From: Acidobacteriaceae bacterium | GTDB taxonomy: Bacteria > Acidobacteriota > Terriglobia > Terriglobales > Acidobacteriaceae | Direction of reading: 5' to 3' | DNA: 64,000 nt | NCBI GenBank assembly: GCA_030041045.1 | Contig: JASHOQ010000138.1 | Span: 1-64,000 of the forward strand | Notes under the pieces: model-generated | Database searches by the model: none | Seen by the model: only the letters and a program-made list of their open reading frames with translations | Told to the model about the DNA's origin: nothing | Part shown: piece by piece, positions 36,337 through 45,536 of the stretch | How positions within the stretch are numbered: position 1 is the first letter of the stretch | Layout: the number at the start of each line of letters is the position of its first letter | Made by a program: the position numbers and the translations under genes

Positions 36337-36693
36337 GAATCTTCAAAAGCAAAATCGATGCGCCTTGCGTGCGGCAATCACCGCAGGGCGGCGTGTCCAT
36401 TCGGTGAAAAGGACTCCTCGACGCGGCGCTCAAGCGGATTGGGAGATGGTGTATCCGAGGGGCAATGGCCCAAAGTCGACGCGACCATCAGGGAGCGGTG
36501 ACCATACTCGACATCGCGCGGACACAGTATTTCCTAATCCGCCGTAGAAGCGGCGGCTCTGCGCCCGGAAAGTGCGGACGATTCACGCAATTGAAAAGGA
36601 GAATTTGCCGGACTGTCATACAGCGTTCAAGCAGGGTCAATGCATGGACTTTAACAAGAGAGTGCCGCGTCCCCAACGGCGCCAGGAGGTCGA
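36337..36693. other. Intergenic region before the phosphoesterase gene
   Basis: About 360 bases with no convincing gene. A small hairpin CCGCCG/CGGCGG with a 6-base loop sits at 36539-36556. An AGGAGG ribosome binding site ends a few bases before the ATG at 36694. No clear promoter was found by eye. Confidence 0.35.
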
Positions 36694-38385
36694 ATGCAAA
36701 GGCTGATTGCTGCTGCAACATCATGCTTGTTTGTCGCCGCCACCCTGCCAACTTCCAGCTTCGCCCAGGATCCCTGGGGCGGAATTCCGACTGCAACCCC
36801 GATCAAGCATCTCGTGGTCATCTTCCAGGAAAACATTTCGTTCGATCACTATTTCGCAACCTACCCCTACGCGACCAACCCTGCCGGTGAGCCGCCCTTC
36901 CATGCGCTGCCGGGCACTCCGTCGGTCAATGGACTGACTGCGGAACTGCGCGCCCACAATCCGAACTTCCTGAACACGGCGAACAACAACACCATGGCCA
37001 GCGGCGGCGTGAGCATTGCGGCCAACCCCTTCCGGCTCGACCGCACGCAAGCGGCCACCAGCGACCAGGATCATGACTACACGCCGGAACAGATGGCTTT
37101 CGATGGCGGACTGATGGACCTGTTTCCGCTCTCGGTGGGCGATGAGGGACCGCCGCCCAGCGCGCCGCCGGCAGCCCTGACCACGGCCATCACCATGGGC
37201 TACTTTGACGGCAACACGGTGACGGGTTTGTGGAATTACGCGCAGCACTTTGCCATGAGCGACAACATGTACGACACGAACTTCGGTCCTTCCACGCCGG
37301 GCGCCATCAATGTGATCTCCGGGCAAACCAACGGTGTTGGCTCGACCACAGTAAAGGTGAACAACACCACCATTGTCGAGGGCGGCGGCGGCTCGGAGAC
37401 GCTGATCAGCGACGCCGATCCGGCAGGCGATGTGTGCTCGTCGAAGAGCAAGAACGTGTTCATGAATGGCACCAACGTCGGCGACCTGCTCAATACGGCG
37501 GGCGTGTCGTGGGGATGGTTCGCGGGCGGCTTCGACCTGACGGTCACCAACTCAAACGGCACCACCGGGTGCAGCCGCACTACGGAGTCGGCGGTGACGG
37601 GCGTCACCGAGAACGACTACATTCAACATCACGAGCCGTTCCAGTACTACGCCTCCACGCAGAACCTGGCGCACACGCGGCCGTCGTCGGTTGCAGCGAT
37701 TGGCGAGCCGAACGACTCGACGGCGCACAACCAGTACGACGTTCATGACTTCTTTGATGCCGTCAAAGCGGGCAATTTCCCGGCGGTTGCGTATCTGAAG
37801 GCCCCCGGCTACGAAGATGGGCACGCCGGTTACAGCGATCCGCTTGACGAACAGAATTTCATCGTCAACACCATCAACTTCCTCGAACAGCGGCCGGAGT
37901 GGTCGAGCACCGCGGTGATCATTACTTACGATGACTCCGATGGCTGGTACGACCATCAGATGAGCCCCATTGTCAACCAGTCGCAGACTCCGGCTGACGT
38001 ACTGGACAACGGAGCCAACGGCCCTAATTGCGGCACGGCAACGCCCGGTCTCTCGGGAATCAGCCCCACGGCGACCCCGAATGCCCAGGGCCGCTGCGGC
38101 TACGGCCCGCGCCTGGTGTTCATGGTGATCTCACCGTGGGCCAAGAGCAACTACGTGTCGCACAAGGTGATCGATCAATCTTCCGTGGTGAGGTTTATTG
38201 AGGACAACTGGCTGGGCGGCGAGCGCCTGGGCGGCGGCTCGTTTGATGCCATCGCCGGTTCGATCGGCGATATGTTCGACTTCAGCCAGCCCGGCTTCGG
38301 CCGGGACAGGCTTTTCCTGGATCCCTCGACCGGCGAGCCAGTGGGTGGGTACCCGGGCCTTTCTTTCGGTTTTCCTCTCCGCTAG
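36694..38385 (+). CDS. Phospholipase C/acid phosphatase-type phosphoesterase, secreted
   Basis: A 563-residue member of the PF04185 phosphoesterase family. The signal peptide (IAAATSCLFVAATLPTSSFA) is of Sec type. Family motifs: HLVVIFQENISFDHYFATYP with the metal-binding Glu-Asn; NMYDTNFGPSTPGAINVISG with a likely nucleophilic Ser/Thr; YEDGHAGYSDPLDEQ; and VIITYDDSDGWYDH. It could hydrolyse phospholipids or release phosphate from organic esters. The gene ends 46 bp before a strong hairpin, so it appears monocistronic. Confidence 0.88.
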   Translation: MQRLIAAATSCLFVAATLPTSSFAQDPWGGIPTATPIKHLVVIFQENISFDHYFATYPYATNPAGEPPFHALPGTPSVNGLTAELRAHNPNFLNTANNNTMASGGVSIAANPFRLDRTQAATSDQDHDYTPEQMAFDGGLMDLFPLSVGDEGPPPSAPPAALTTAITMGYFDGNTVTGLWNYAQHFAMSDNMYDTNFGPSTPGAINVISGQTNGVGSTTVKVNNTTIVEGGGGSETLISDADPAGDVCSSKSKNVFMNGTNVGDLLNTAGVSWGWFAGGFDLTVTNSNGTTGCSRTTESAVTGVTENDYIQHHEPFQYYASTQNLAHTRPSSVAAIGEPNDSTAHNQYDVHDFFDAVKAGNFPAVAYLKAPGYEDGHAGYSDPLDEQNFIVNTINFLEQRPEWSSTAVIITYDDSDGWYDHQMSPIVNQSQTPADVLDNGANGPNCGTATPGLSGISPTATPNAQGRCGYGPRLVFMVISPWAKSNYVSHKVIDQSSVVRFIEDNWLGGERLGGGSFDAIAGSIGDMFDFSQPGFGRDRLFLDPSTGEPVGGYPGLSFGFPLR

Positions 38386-38431
38386 CACGAAGCTCGGGAT
38401 CGAATCGGCGGGCTGAATAAGATCGCTTCAC

Positions 38432-38470
38432 GCAGCAGGCGCGGCTCATCAGGTGAGCTGCGCCTGCTGC
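38432..38470 (+). terminator. 17-bp hairpin terminator after the phosphoesterase gene
   Basis: GCAGCAGGCGCGGCTCA (38432-38448) pairs with TGAGCTGCGCCTGCTGC (38454-38470) through all 17 positions, one of them G-T, around loop TCAGG. A moderately T-rich tail (TTGTGGTTT) follows. Confidence 0.7.
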
Positions 38471-38518
38471 TTGTGGTTTCATAGAAACTGCAGGTTTGTC
38501 GGCGCTGCGGAGAACCCG

Positions 38519-40147
38519 TTGAAAGAAAAAAACGCAACTGCGCTTTCGCGCCGCGAATTTGTACGCAGGACCGGCGCGTTGGCCGCAGTGTGCGCTCTGC
38601 CCGGTGCGTCTTCAGCCGAATCTGCGCCGGGCGCCCCAACGCTCGATCCGGCCAAGTTGCAGCGCTTCGTCGATCCGCTTCCCAGACCCGAGATTGCGCG
38701 GCCTGCCGGCGTGCGGCGTGATCCCAGGAACCCGGCTGAAGAGCTTCCCTACTACCGCATGGTGATGGGCGAGTTTGAAGCGCGCGTGCATCGCGATCTG
38801 GAACCGACGCGCATGTGGGGGTTCAACGGCCTCTCACCTGGACCGGTGATCGAGGCGCGCAGCGGCAAGGGCGTACTGGTGGAGTGGGCCAATGAGCTGC
38901 CCCAGCGCCACCTGTTCACCATCGATCACAACCTGATGGGAGCCGAGCGGGACAAGCCCGATGTGCGCAGCGTGGTGCATCTGCACGGAGCCAAAGCCCC
39001 GCCGGAGAGCGATGGCTACCCTGAATCCTGGTTCGTGGCCGGCAAGTCCTCCCTTTGCCACTATCCCAACCGGCAGGACGCGTGCATGCTCTGGTATCAC
39101 GATCATGCCATGGGCATCAACCGGCTGAATATCTATGCGGGCCTGCTGGGGCTTTACATGGTCCGCGACCAATTCGAGGATGCGCTGGGCCTGCCGCACG
39201 GCGAGCATGAAGTGCCGCTGGTGCTCTGCGACCGCAGATTCACGGTCGACGGTCAACTCAGCTACGATGTCTCGCCCGTTCCCTCCGCACCGTGGATTCC
39301 GGAGTTCTACGGCAACGCCACTCTGGTCAACGGCAAGCTGTTTCCTTATCTCGAAGTCGAGCCCACGCTCTATCGCTTCCGCGTGCTCAACGGCTCGAAC
39401 GCGCAGTTTTTCAACCTTTCGCTCTCCACGGGCCAGCCCATCGCGCAGATCGGGACCGATCAGGGTTTGCTTTCTGCACCTGCGCCGGCGAAGATCGTAT
39501 CGCTCGCTCCCGGCGAGCGCGCCGACCTAGCCATTGACTTCAGTGGCGCGGGCGGGCAGGAGTTGACGCTCAAGATAGGCGCGGTTGAGGAGATCCTGCA
39601 GTTTCGTGTTGCGCGGAGTGGCGCACATATCGGCAATTTGCCCGGCCGGCTCCCGGAAAAGCTGCGGCCGGTTGTTCCCCTTGCCGAGTCTGCGGCCGTG
39701 CGCACGCGCCTGCTCACGCTGAATGAGTACAAGAGCCCCAAGGGTGAATCCATGACCATGCTGCTGGGCGGGGCGCACTGGGACATGCCGGTGAGCGAAA
39801 CTCCGGAGCTCGATACGGTGGAAATCTGGAGCCTCATCAACCTCACGGAGGACGTGCATCCCATCCACCTGCACCTGGTGCGCATGCAGATTCTCGACCG
39901 GCGGTCGTTCGATAAGCTCCATTATTTTGTCAACGGCGAGCTTCGATTCATCGGCCCTCCCATGCCCCCGGATCCCGGAGAAGCGGGTTGGAAAGACACG
40001 GTGCGCGCACATCCGCAGATGGTGACCCGGATCATTGCGCGCTTCGAAGGCTATGCCGGCCGCTATGTGTGGCACTGCCACATTCTGGAGCACGAAGACA
40101 ACGAGATGATGCGGCCGTTCGAGGTATTGCCGCGCGGGCGCGCCTGA
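38519..40147 (+). CDS. Multicopper oxidase (CotA/laccase-like), Tat-exported
   Basis: A 542-residue blue copper oxidase. The twin-arginine signal is LSRREFVRRTGALAA. Copper sites: VHLHG (T2/T3), WYHDHAMG (T3), HPIHLHLV and the T1/T3 cluster HCHILEHEDNEMM, with Met as the likely axial T1 ligand. It resembles CotA/bilirubin-oxidase-type laccases that oxidise phenols or metals. I chose the TTG at 38519 because GGAG lies 8 bases before it. The frame is open up to a GTG at 38453, but that codon sits in the hairpin. Confidence 0.9.
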   Translation: MKEKNATALSRREFVRRTGALAAVCALPGASSAESAPGAPTLDPAKLQRFVDPLPRPEIARPAGVRRDPRNPAEELPYYRMVMGEFEARVHRDLEPTRMWGFNGLSPGPVIEARSGKGVLVEWANELPQRHLFTIDHNLMGAERDKPDVRSVVHLHGAKAPPESDGYPESWFVAGKSSLCHYPNRQDACMLWYHDHAMGINRLNIYAGLLGLYMVRDQFEDALGLPHGEHEVPLVLCDRRFTVDGQLSYDVSPVPSAPWIPEFYGNATLVNGKLFPYLEVEPTLYRFRVLNGSNAQFFNLSLSTGQPIAQIGTDQGLLSAPAPAKIVSLAPGERADLAIDFSGAGGQELTLKIGAVEEILQFRVARSGAHIGNLPGRLPEKLRPVVPLAESAAVRTRLLTLNEYKSPKGESMTMLLGGAHWDMPVSETPELDTVEIWSLINLTEDVHPIHLHLVRMQILDRRSFDKLHYFVNGELRFIGPPMPPDPGEAGWKDTVRAHPQMVTRIIARFEGYAGRYVWHCHILEHEDNEMMRPFEVLPRGRA

Positions 40148-40257
40148 GTCTTCGGCAGGCAATACATTCGTGTTGCCGGAATAGCGAAGCTCAAGACTGG
40201 GATGAGGCCGGGACGGATGAGCCGGTGGCGCCGCGCCTCTGCTTATAGACTGTTGGC

Positions 40258-41124
40258 ATGGCCAGGCGAATCGGCGTGCATCTGGGCACTGCGGGCGGCG
40301 CGTCCAACGCGGTGGAGCGGGCGCGGGAGATTGGCGCCAACACGCTGCAGATTTTTTCTTCGAGCCCGCGCATGTGGCGCGCGGCCAAAGTAGACGCGAA
40401 ACAATGCGAACGCATGCGCGCGCTGCGCGACCGGCACAACGTGGGCCCGCTGGTGATCCATACCAGCTACCTGGTGAACGTGTGCAGCCAGTCGGTAGAG
40501 ATCCGCAAGAAGAGCGTGGCGGCATTTCGCGGAGAGATTGAGCGCGCGCTGGCGCTGTGCGCCGAACACCTGGTGTTGCATCCCGGTTCGTGGAAAGGAA
40601 TGACGCGCGCGGAAGGTTTGAAGCTGGCGGCCGAGTCGATCGAAAAGGCGCTGGACGGCCTGCCGTGGCAGGGAACGCAGTTCAGCATTCTGATTGAGAA
40701 CACGGCCGGAGCGGAATGCTCGCTGGGCGGCAATTTCGAGCAGGTGGCCGAGCTGGTGGAGCGGCTGAAGAGCTGCGCGCCGGTGGGCGTGTGCCTGGAT
40801 ACCTGTCACACCCACGTCTCCGGGTACGATATTGTTTCCGCTGAGGGCTACGCCGACACCATGAAGATGGTGGCCGCGACCACGGGCTTCGACGCGGTGC
40901 GGGTGTGGCATTGCAACGACGCCAAGGCCGCGCGGGGAACGAAACTGGACCGCCACGAGCACATCGGGCAGGGAACCATTGGCGTGGAGCCGTTCCGCCG
41001 GCTGGTGAACGATCCGCGGTTTGCCCATTGCGCTTTTATTGCGGAGACGCCGGTGGACGAGCCCGGTGACGAGGAGCGGAATGTGAAGGTGCTGAAGAGC
41101 CTGGTTCGCGTGAGGTTGCAATGA
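40258..41124 (+). CDS. nfo: Endonuclease IV (AP endonuclease)
   Basis: A 288-residue TIM-barrel enzyme that cuts DNA 5' of abasic sites in base excision repair. It has the three-zinc motifs: RRIGVHLGTAGG at the start, VIHTSYLVN, LVLHPGSWKG, LIENTAGAECSLG, GVCLDTCHTHVSGYD, VWHCNDAKAARGTKLDRHEHIGQG in two parts, and FIAETPVDE near the end. Length is normal. Its stop overlaps the next start by 4 nt (ATGA), linking it to the phosphoribosyltransferase gene. Confidence 0.95.
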   Translation: MARRIGVHLGTAGGASNAVERAREIGANTLQIFSSSPRMWRAAKVDAKQCERMRALRDRHNVGPLVIHTSYLVNVCSQSVEIRKKSVAAFRGEIERALALCAEHLVLHPGSWKGMTRAEGLKLAAESIEKALDGLPWQGTQFSILIENTAGAECSLGGNFEQVAELVERLKSCAPVGVCLDTCHTHVSGYDIVSAEGYADTMKMVAATTGFDAVRVWHCNDAKAARGTKLDRHEHIGQGTIGVEPFRRLVNDPRFAHCAFIAETPVDEPGDEERNVKVLKSLVRVRLQ

Positions 41125-41768
41125 TGCAGAGTGCGCCAATGGCTGAACCGGAGCCCTATCTGGTGCCTGGTCGCCGTGGCCATTTTCTTCTCGAGTCGGG
41201 CTATCACGGCGAACTCTGGTTGAGTCTTGAGAGACTTTGTCTGCGCCCCGAGCGCGTGCGGGAGTTGGCCGATCGGCTGGCGGAGTCTCTTGATTCACTC
41301 CATGTCGAATTCATTTGCGGCCCGCTGGTCGAAGGAGCATTTGTAGGACTGCTCATTGCTTTACGGCTCAACGCGAGGTTTGCCTATTCCGAACCTTTCG
41401 CCCGGGCCTCTACCAACGGCTTGTTTCCCGTTGGGTACCGGGTCCCCGAAGCGCTTCGCGGCGATCTTCGCGGACGCCGTGTGGCCATCGTCAACGATGT
41501 CATTAGCGCGGGCTCTGCGGTCCGCGGCACGTTGGATGACCTGCAAGCGTGCGGTGCGCATGTGGTGGCGATCGGCTCTCTGCTTGTGCTGGGCGAGGAC
41601 ATTGTGGAGTTCGCCGCTTCCAAAGCAGTTCCGCTGCTGGCGCTAGCGCGCGTGCCCAATCCGATCTGGCCGGCTTCAGAGTGTCCGCTGTGCGCGGCGG
41701 GAATGCCGATGGAAGACCCTGGAAACTTCGCCGGCAAAGCCAATTCGCGCAGCCAGGTCGCTCTGTGA
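41121..41768 (+). CDS. pyrE: Orotate phosphoribosyltransferase-like protein
   Basis: A 215-residue type I phosphoribosyltransferase. The PRPP loop reads RVAIVNDVISAGSAVRGTL, where the first of the two usual acidic residues is Asn. Upstream FICGPLVEGAFVGLLIAL fits the OPRT hood region, and the C-terminus has PIWPASECPLCAAGMP, a tail seen in many orotate phosphoribosyltransferases. The expected reaction is orotate plus PRPP to OMP in pyrimidine synthesis. The Asn makes the exact substrate less sure. An ATG at 41124 or 41139 could also be the start. Confidence 0.75.
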   Translation: MMQSAPMAEPEPYLVPGRRGHFLLESGYHGELWLSLERLCLRPERVRELADRLAESLDSLHVEFICGPLVEGAFVGLLIALRLNARFAYSEPFARASTNGLFPVGYRVPEALRGDLRGRRVAIVNDVISAGSAVRGTLDDLQACGAHVVAIGSLLVLGEDIVEFAASKAVPLLALARVPNPIWPASECPLCAAGMPMEDPGNFAGKANSRSQVAL

Positions 41769-41782
41769 GGCGCGTGAGTGCC

Positions 41783-41902
41783 TAGAGCGGTTTCAGAGTT
41801 GCTGCGTCCCGAGGCAAATCAGGCGAAGCGGCCTTTTCCTCAAGAAAATGCCACCCTGCACGGGTGCTGAAAATGGCTGCACTCACACTGGGACGGCTCT
41901 AA
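41783..41902. repeat. MITE-like 120-bp element, copy A
   Basis: A 120-base intergenic sequence beginning TAGAGCGGTTTCAGAGTTGC and ending ACGGCTCTAA. It aligns along its whole length with copy B at 62621-62740. The ends form a short imperfect inverted repeat with TA at each tip, as expected for insertion into a TA target. Confidence 0.65.
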
Positions 41903-41937
41903 GCCCGTCTGCGCGCCTCCATATACACTGAAAGGTT

Positions 41938-44523
41938 ATGCCCGACGAGAAAGAACAGCGCTACGATCCCGCGGCAATCGAGACCAAGTGGCAGGAGCGT
42001 TGGGCCGCGGACCCCGTTCTTTACGCGGCCGAACCCGCCGGCAGCAGCAAACCCAAATATTACGTGCTGGAGATGCTGCCCTATCCCAGCGGGCAGTTGC
42101 ACATGGGCCACGTGCGCAATTACTCGATCGGCGACGCGCTGGCGCGGCACATGTGGATGCGCGGCTACAACGTGCTGCACCCCATGGGCTGGGATGCCTT
42201 CGGGCTGCCTGCGGAAAACGCCGCGCTCAAGAACAATACCCCGCCGCGGGAGTGGACGCTCGGGAACGTCGCCGCCATGAAGCGGCAGATGCAGCGCATC
42301 GGCTTCAGCTACGACTGGCGAACGGAAGTGACCACCTGCCTGCCCGAGTACTACCGCTGGAACCAGTGGTTTTTTCTGCGCATGGTGGAAAAAGGGCTGG
42401 CGTACCGCAAGAAAAGCAAGGTGAACTGGTGCCCGGAGTGCGCCACGGTGCTGGCCAATGAGCAGGTGGTGGACGGCTGCTGCTGGCGGCACGAAGAGAC
42501 GAGAGTGGAGCAGCGCGACCTGGAGCAGTGGTTTCTGCGCATCACTAACTATGCGGAGGAGCTGCTCCAAGGGCTCGAGAGCCTGGAGGGGTGGCCCGAA
42601 AAGGTGCGCACCATGCAGCGCAACTGGATCGGGCGCAGCGAGGGAACGGAGGTTGATTTCTTCCTGGAAGAAATCAACCTGGGACCGAGGGACCAAGGGA
42701 ACAAGGAACCGGAAAAACAGGGGTCAGGGGTCAGGGATCAGGGATCAGAACGGCGGCGCATTCGTGTGTTTACCACGCGCGTGGACACGATCTTCGGCGC
42801 GACCAGCGTGCAGCTCGCTCCCGAGCATCCTCTGGTGGCGGCGTTCACGCGCAAGGATGCGGGACTGCGAACGCAAGTGGCGGGGTTGATCGACGAGCAG
42901 AGAAGAGCGCGCGAAGCCGGCGACGTGGGCGCGATCGAAAAACACGGCGTTCCCACAGGCCAGTTCGCCATCAATCCTTACAGCGGCGAGACCATTCCCA
43001 TCTGGGTTGCGAATTACGTGCTGATGGAGTACGGAACGGGCGCGATCATGAGCGTGCCCGGCCACGACGAGCGCGATTTCGAGTTTGCCAAGAAGTACGC
43101 GATTCCGATCCGGCGCGTGATTGCACCGGCGGATCCACGCGCCGAGGAGCCGGAGCTTCCTTTTACCGCCGAGGACGGCGTGCTGGTGAACTCCGGAGAG
43201 TACAGCGGGCTGAGCTGTGCTGAGGCGCAGAAGCGGCTTCAGGAAGTGGCCGCGCGCAGTGGCTTTGGCGGGGCGAAGGTCATCTTTCGCTTGAAGGATT
43301 GGGGCGTAAGCCGGCAGCGGTATTGGGGTACGCCGATCCCCATGATTCACTGCGAGCGCGACGGATTGGTCCCCGTGCCGGACGCGCATCTGCCGGTGAT
43401 TTTGCCGGAGAAGATTGAGATCACGCAGACGGGCGGGTCGCCTTTGGCGCGCGTGCCGGATTTTGTGAACGTGACCTGCCCCAGGTGCGGAGGCCCGGCC
43501 AAGCGCGAGACCGACACCATGGATACGTTTGTGGATTCGAGCTGGTACTTCTACCGCTACACGGATGCGAAGAATTCCTCTGCTCCCTTTGGACCAGAGC
43601 GTGCGGAATACTGGTTTCCTATTGACCAGTACATTGGCGGCGTGGAGCACGCCATTCTGCACTTGATCTACTCGCGCTTCTGGACTCGGGTGATGCGCGA
43701 CCTGGGCATGATCAGGAACAGCGAGCCGGCGACGCGGTTGTTCACGCAGGGCATGGTGATCAAGAACGGCGCCAAGATGTCGAAGTCGAAGGGCAATGTG
43801 GTTTCGCCCGACGAGATGGTGGCGCAGTACGGCGCGGACGCCACACGGATGTACGCGCTGTTTGCCGCGCCTCCGGACCGCGACCTCGACTGGCAGGAGG
43901 ACGGCGTGGCCGGCGTGAGCCGCTTCCTGGCGCGCGTCTGGCGCTTGACGGCGAGACACGCGGCCAAGGCGCGCTCGGTTGCAAATGGGACCAACAACGC
44001 GTGCGCTACTGCGAGCGCCACGGCGCAGAAACTGCTGCGCAAGATGCATCAGACCATCGCCAGGATCACGCTCGATTTCGAGGGGCGCTGGCACTTCAAC
44101 ACCTGCGTGGCGGCGATCATGGAATATGTGAACGCGCTGCAGGAAGCGGATGCGCAGCTGGGCTCAGATGAGATTTCTGCGGGTGTGGTGCGCGAGCTGC
44201 TGCTGACTCTTGCCCTGCTGCTGGCGCCGTTTGCGCCGTATCTGGCCGCAGAGCTGTGGGAGCAGCTCGGCGGCGAGGGCAATATTCTGCGCGCGCCGTG
44301 GCCGAAGAGCGATCCGGGACTGGCAAAGGAAGACGAGATCGAGGTCCCCGTGCAGATCAACGGCAAGCTGGCGGCGGTGATTCGCGTGGCGGCCGAGAGC
44401 GACGGGAAAACGATGGAAGCCGCGGCGCTGGCGGACGAGAAGGTGAAGGCGCGGACGGCAGGCAGGACCGTGGTCAAGGTGATTGTGGTTCCGGGCAGGG
44501 CCGTGAACCTGGTGGTGAAGTGA
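41938..44523 (+). CDS. leuS: Leucyl-tRNA synthetase
   Basis: An 861-residue class Ia synthetase that charges tRNA-Leu. The HIGH motif is H55MGH58 in SGQLHMGHVRN, and KMSKS is at 613-617. The CP1 editing domain is recognised by VFTTRVDTIFGA and YGTGAIMSVPGHDERD. A block of about 27 residues (246-272, starting INLGPRDQGNKEPE and ending QGSERR) sits at the entry of the editing domain and is encoded by the RTCAG repeat at 42720-42747 and its degenerate flank. The Asp after VFTTRV and the editing Thr-rich loop appear intact, so the enzyme is probably functional. Confidence 0.96.
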   Translation: MPDEKEQRYDPAAIETKWQERWAADPVLYAAEPAGSSKPKYYVLEMLPYPSGQLHMGHVRNYSIGDALARHMWMRGYNVLHPMGWDAFGLPAENAALKNNTPPREWTLGNVAAMKRQMQRIGFSYDWRTEVTTCLPEYYRWNQWFFLRMVEKGLAYRKKSKVNWCPECATVLANEQVVDGCCWRHEETRVEQRDLEQWFLRITNYAEELLQGLESLEGWPEKVRTMQRNWIGRSEGTEVDFFLEEINLGPRDQGNKEPEKQGSGVRDQGSERRRIRVFTTRVDTIFGATSVQLAPEHPLVAAFTRKDAGLRTQVAGLIDEQRRAREAGDVGAIEKHGVPTGQFAINPYSGETIPIWVANYVLMEYGTGAIMSVPGHDERDFEFAKKYAIPIRRVIAPADPRAEEPELPFTAEDGVLVNSGEYSGLSCAEAQKRLQEVAARSGFGGAKVIFRLKDWGVSRQRYWGTPIPMIHCERDGLVPVPDAHLPVILPEKIEITQTGGSPLARVPDFVNVTCPRCGGPAKRETDTMDTFVDSSWYFYRYTDAKNSSAPFGPERAEYWFPIDQYIGGVEHAILHLIYSRFWTRVMRDLGMIRNSEPATRLFTQGMVIKNGAKMSKSKGNVVSPDEMVAQYGADATRMYALFAAPPDRDLDWQEDGVAGVSRFLARVWRLTARHAAKARSVANGTNNACATASATAQKLLRKMHQTIARITLDFEGRWHFNTCVAAIMEYVNALQEADAQLGSDEISAGVVRELLLTLALLLAPFAPYLAAELWEQLGGEGNILRAPWPKSDPGLAKEDEIEVPVQINGKLAAVIRVAAESDGKTMEAAALADEKVKARTAGRTVVKVIVVPGRAVNLVVK
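42720..42747 (+). repeat. Four RTCAG-type heptamers inside leuS
   Basis: GGGGTCA GGGGTCA GGGATCA GGGATCA in tandem, preceded by a degenerate GGGACC-rich stretch from about 42680. It is read in frame as part of LeuRS. The same heptamer occurs between genes at 51017-51051. Confidence 0.8.
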
Positions 44524-44534
44524 AGGAACGCGGC

Positions 44535-45491
44535 ATGGCGTTCGCTCCAAGGGACGCGCGTGTAGCCCAGATGCGCAAGCCGGTGCGCGGAACGCAACTG
44601 CTCGTGGAACACATGGGCGCGGTCTTCAGGCGGCCTTCGCTGGTCTTCCTTGAAATCGCGTGGCGCTGGCTGGCCGGCACTCCGATTCTGCTGGTCTCGT
44701 GGGAGCTGGCGCAGCGCATCCTGGCCAAGTACCCGCTGGAAAATTCCGGATTCAACGCGCTCGATGCGCAGAATCCGTGGGTAGCCGCGGTGCAGCTTGT
44801 GGGCGTGTGGGATTACTACGCGCCGCATGTGCTGCCGGTGGTGCACTGGCTGTTTCCGGCCGCGCTGGCCGCGTGGGTGGTGATCTCCGGCGTGGGACGC
44901 AACCTGGTGCTGATGCGCATGGAGCGCGGGGTGCGCTTCCGCCCGCTGACGCTCGTCGGCCTGCAGGCAACATGGGTGGCATTCCTGATTCTCACCTTCT
45001 GGTGCTGGCTGCGCGCCATGCAGTGGGCGGCGGTGACGCACATCTCCACAGCGGGTGACCCGGATCTGCTGGGATACGCCATGTGGGCCATCTTTCTCAC
45101 GCTAGGGTTTTTCACGCTGTGGGCGCTGGCAAGCTGGGCGCTTTCCATCGCGCCGCTTCTGGCGCTGCTCGAAGCACGCTCCGCGCTGTCAGCTCTCGGT
45201 CAAAGCCTGCGTCTGGGCAAGCCATTCACGAGCAAGCTGGCAGAGATCAACCTGGTAATGGGCATCGTGAAGATTGCGTTGCTGGTGGTGGCGATGGTCT
45301 TTTCTGCGGCGCCGCTGCCGTTTGCCGGCGCACTGGGCAGCGGTGCGGTGCAAACGGCGGTGCTTGCCTCCACGCTTTTCTTTGTGGTCGCCAACGACTA
45401 CTTTCAGGTGGTGCGGCTGAAGGCGTTCGTGGAGTTCTGGCGAATCTTCAGAGGAGCGAGTCAGCAAGGGAGCGAGTCAGCAAGTGAGTGA
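44535..45491 (+). CDS. Multi-pass membrane protein, unknown function
   Basis: About 318 residues with some six hydrophobic segments, for example LVFLEIAWRWLAGTPILLVSW, FPAALAAWVVISG, LVGLQATWVAFLILTFW, WAIFLTLGFFTLWALASWAL and TAVLASTLFFVVAND. It begins 11 bases after the leuS stop; the ATG at 44535 is preceded by AAGGAA (a GTG at 44520 is possible). The last ten or so residues (SQQGSESASE) are encoded by the octamer repeat at 45456-45519, so the original C-terminus was probably altered by the repeat. No domain recognised. Confidence 0.75.
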   Translation: MAFAPRDARVAQMRKPVRGTQLLVEHMGAVFRRPSLVFLEIAWRWLAGTPILLVSWELAQRILAKYPLENSGFNALDAQNPWVAAVQLVGVWDYYAPHVLPVVHWLFPAALAAWVVISGVGRNLVLMRMERGVRFRPLTLVGLQATWVAFLILTFWCWLRAMQWAAVTHISTAGDPDLLGYAMWAIFLTLGFFTLWALASWALSIAPLLALLEARSALSALGQSLRLGKPFTSKLAEINLVMGIVKIALLVVAMVFSAAPLPFAGALGSGAVQTAVLASTLFFVVANDYFQVVRLKAFVEFWRIFRGASQQGSESASE

Positions 45492-45519
45492 GCCAGCGAG
45501 TGAGCAGGTCAGCGGGCTG
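45456..45519 (+). repeat. Degenerate octamer array (GCRAGTCA), copy 1
   Basis: Eight consecutive 8-base units: GCGAGTCA, GCAAGGGA, GCGAGTCA, GCAAGTGA, GTGAGCCA, GCGAGTGA, GCAGGTCA, GCGGGCTG. It overlaps the end of the membrane protein gene and ends 18 bp from the stop of the P460 gene. Confidence 0.8.
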
Positions 45520-45536
45520 GAGAACCGAGGGAAAGC

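Noticed and set aside
38453-38518. Upstream GTG start for the multicopper oxidase
   Set aside because: The codon lies in the loop of a strong hairpin and would put extra residues before the Tat signal; the TTG at 38519 has a better ribosome binding site.
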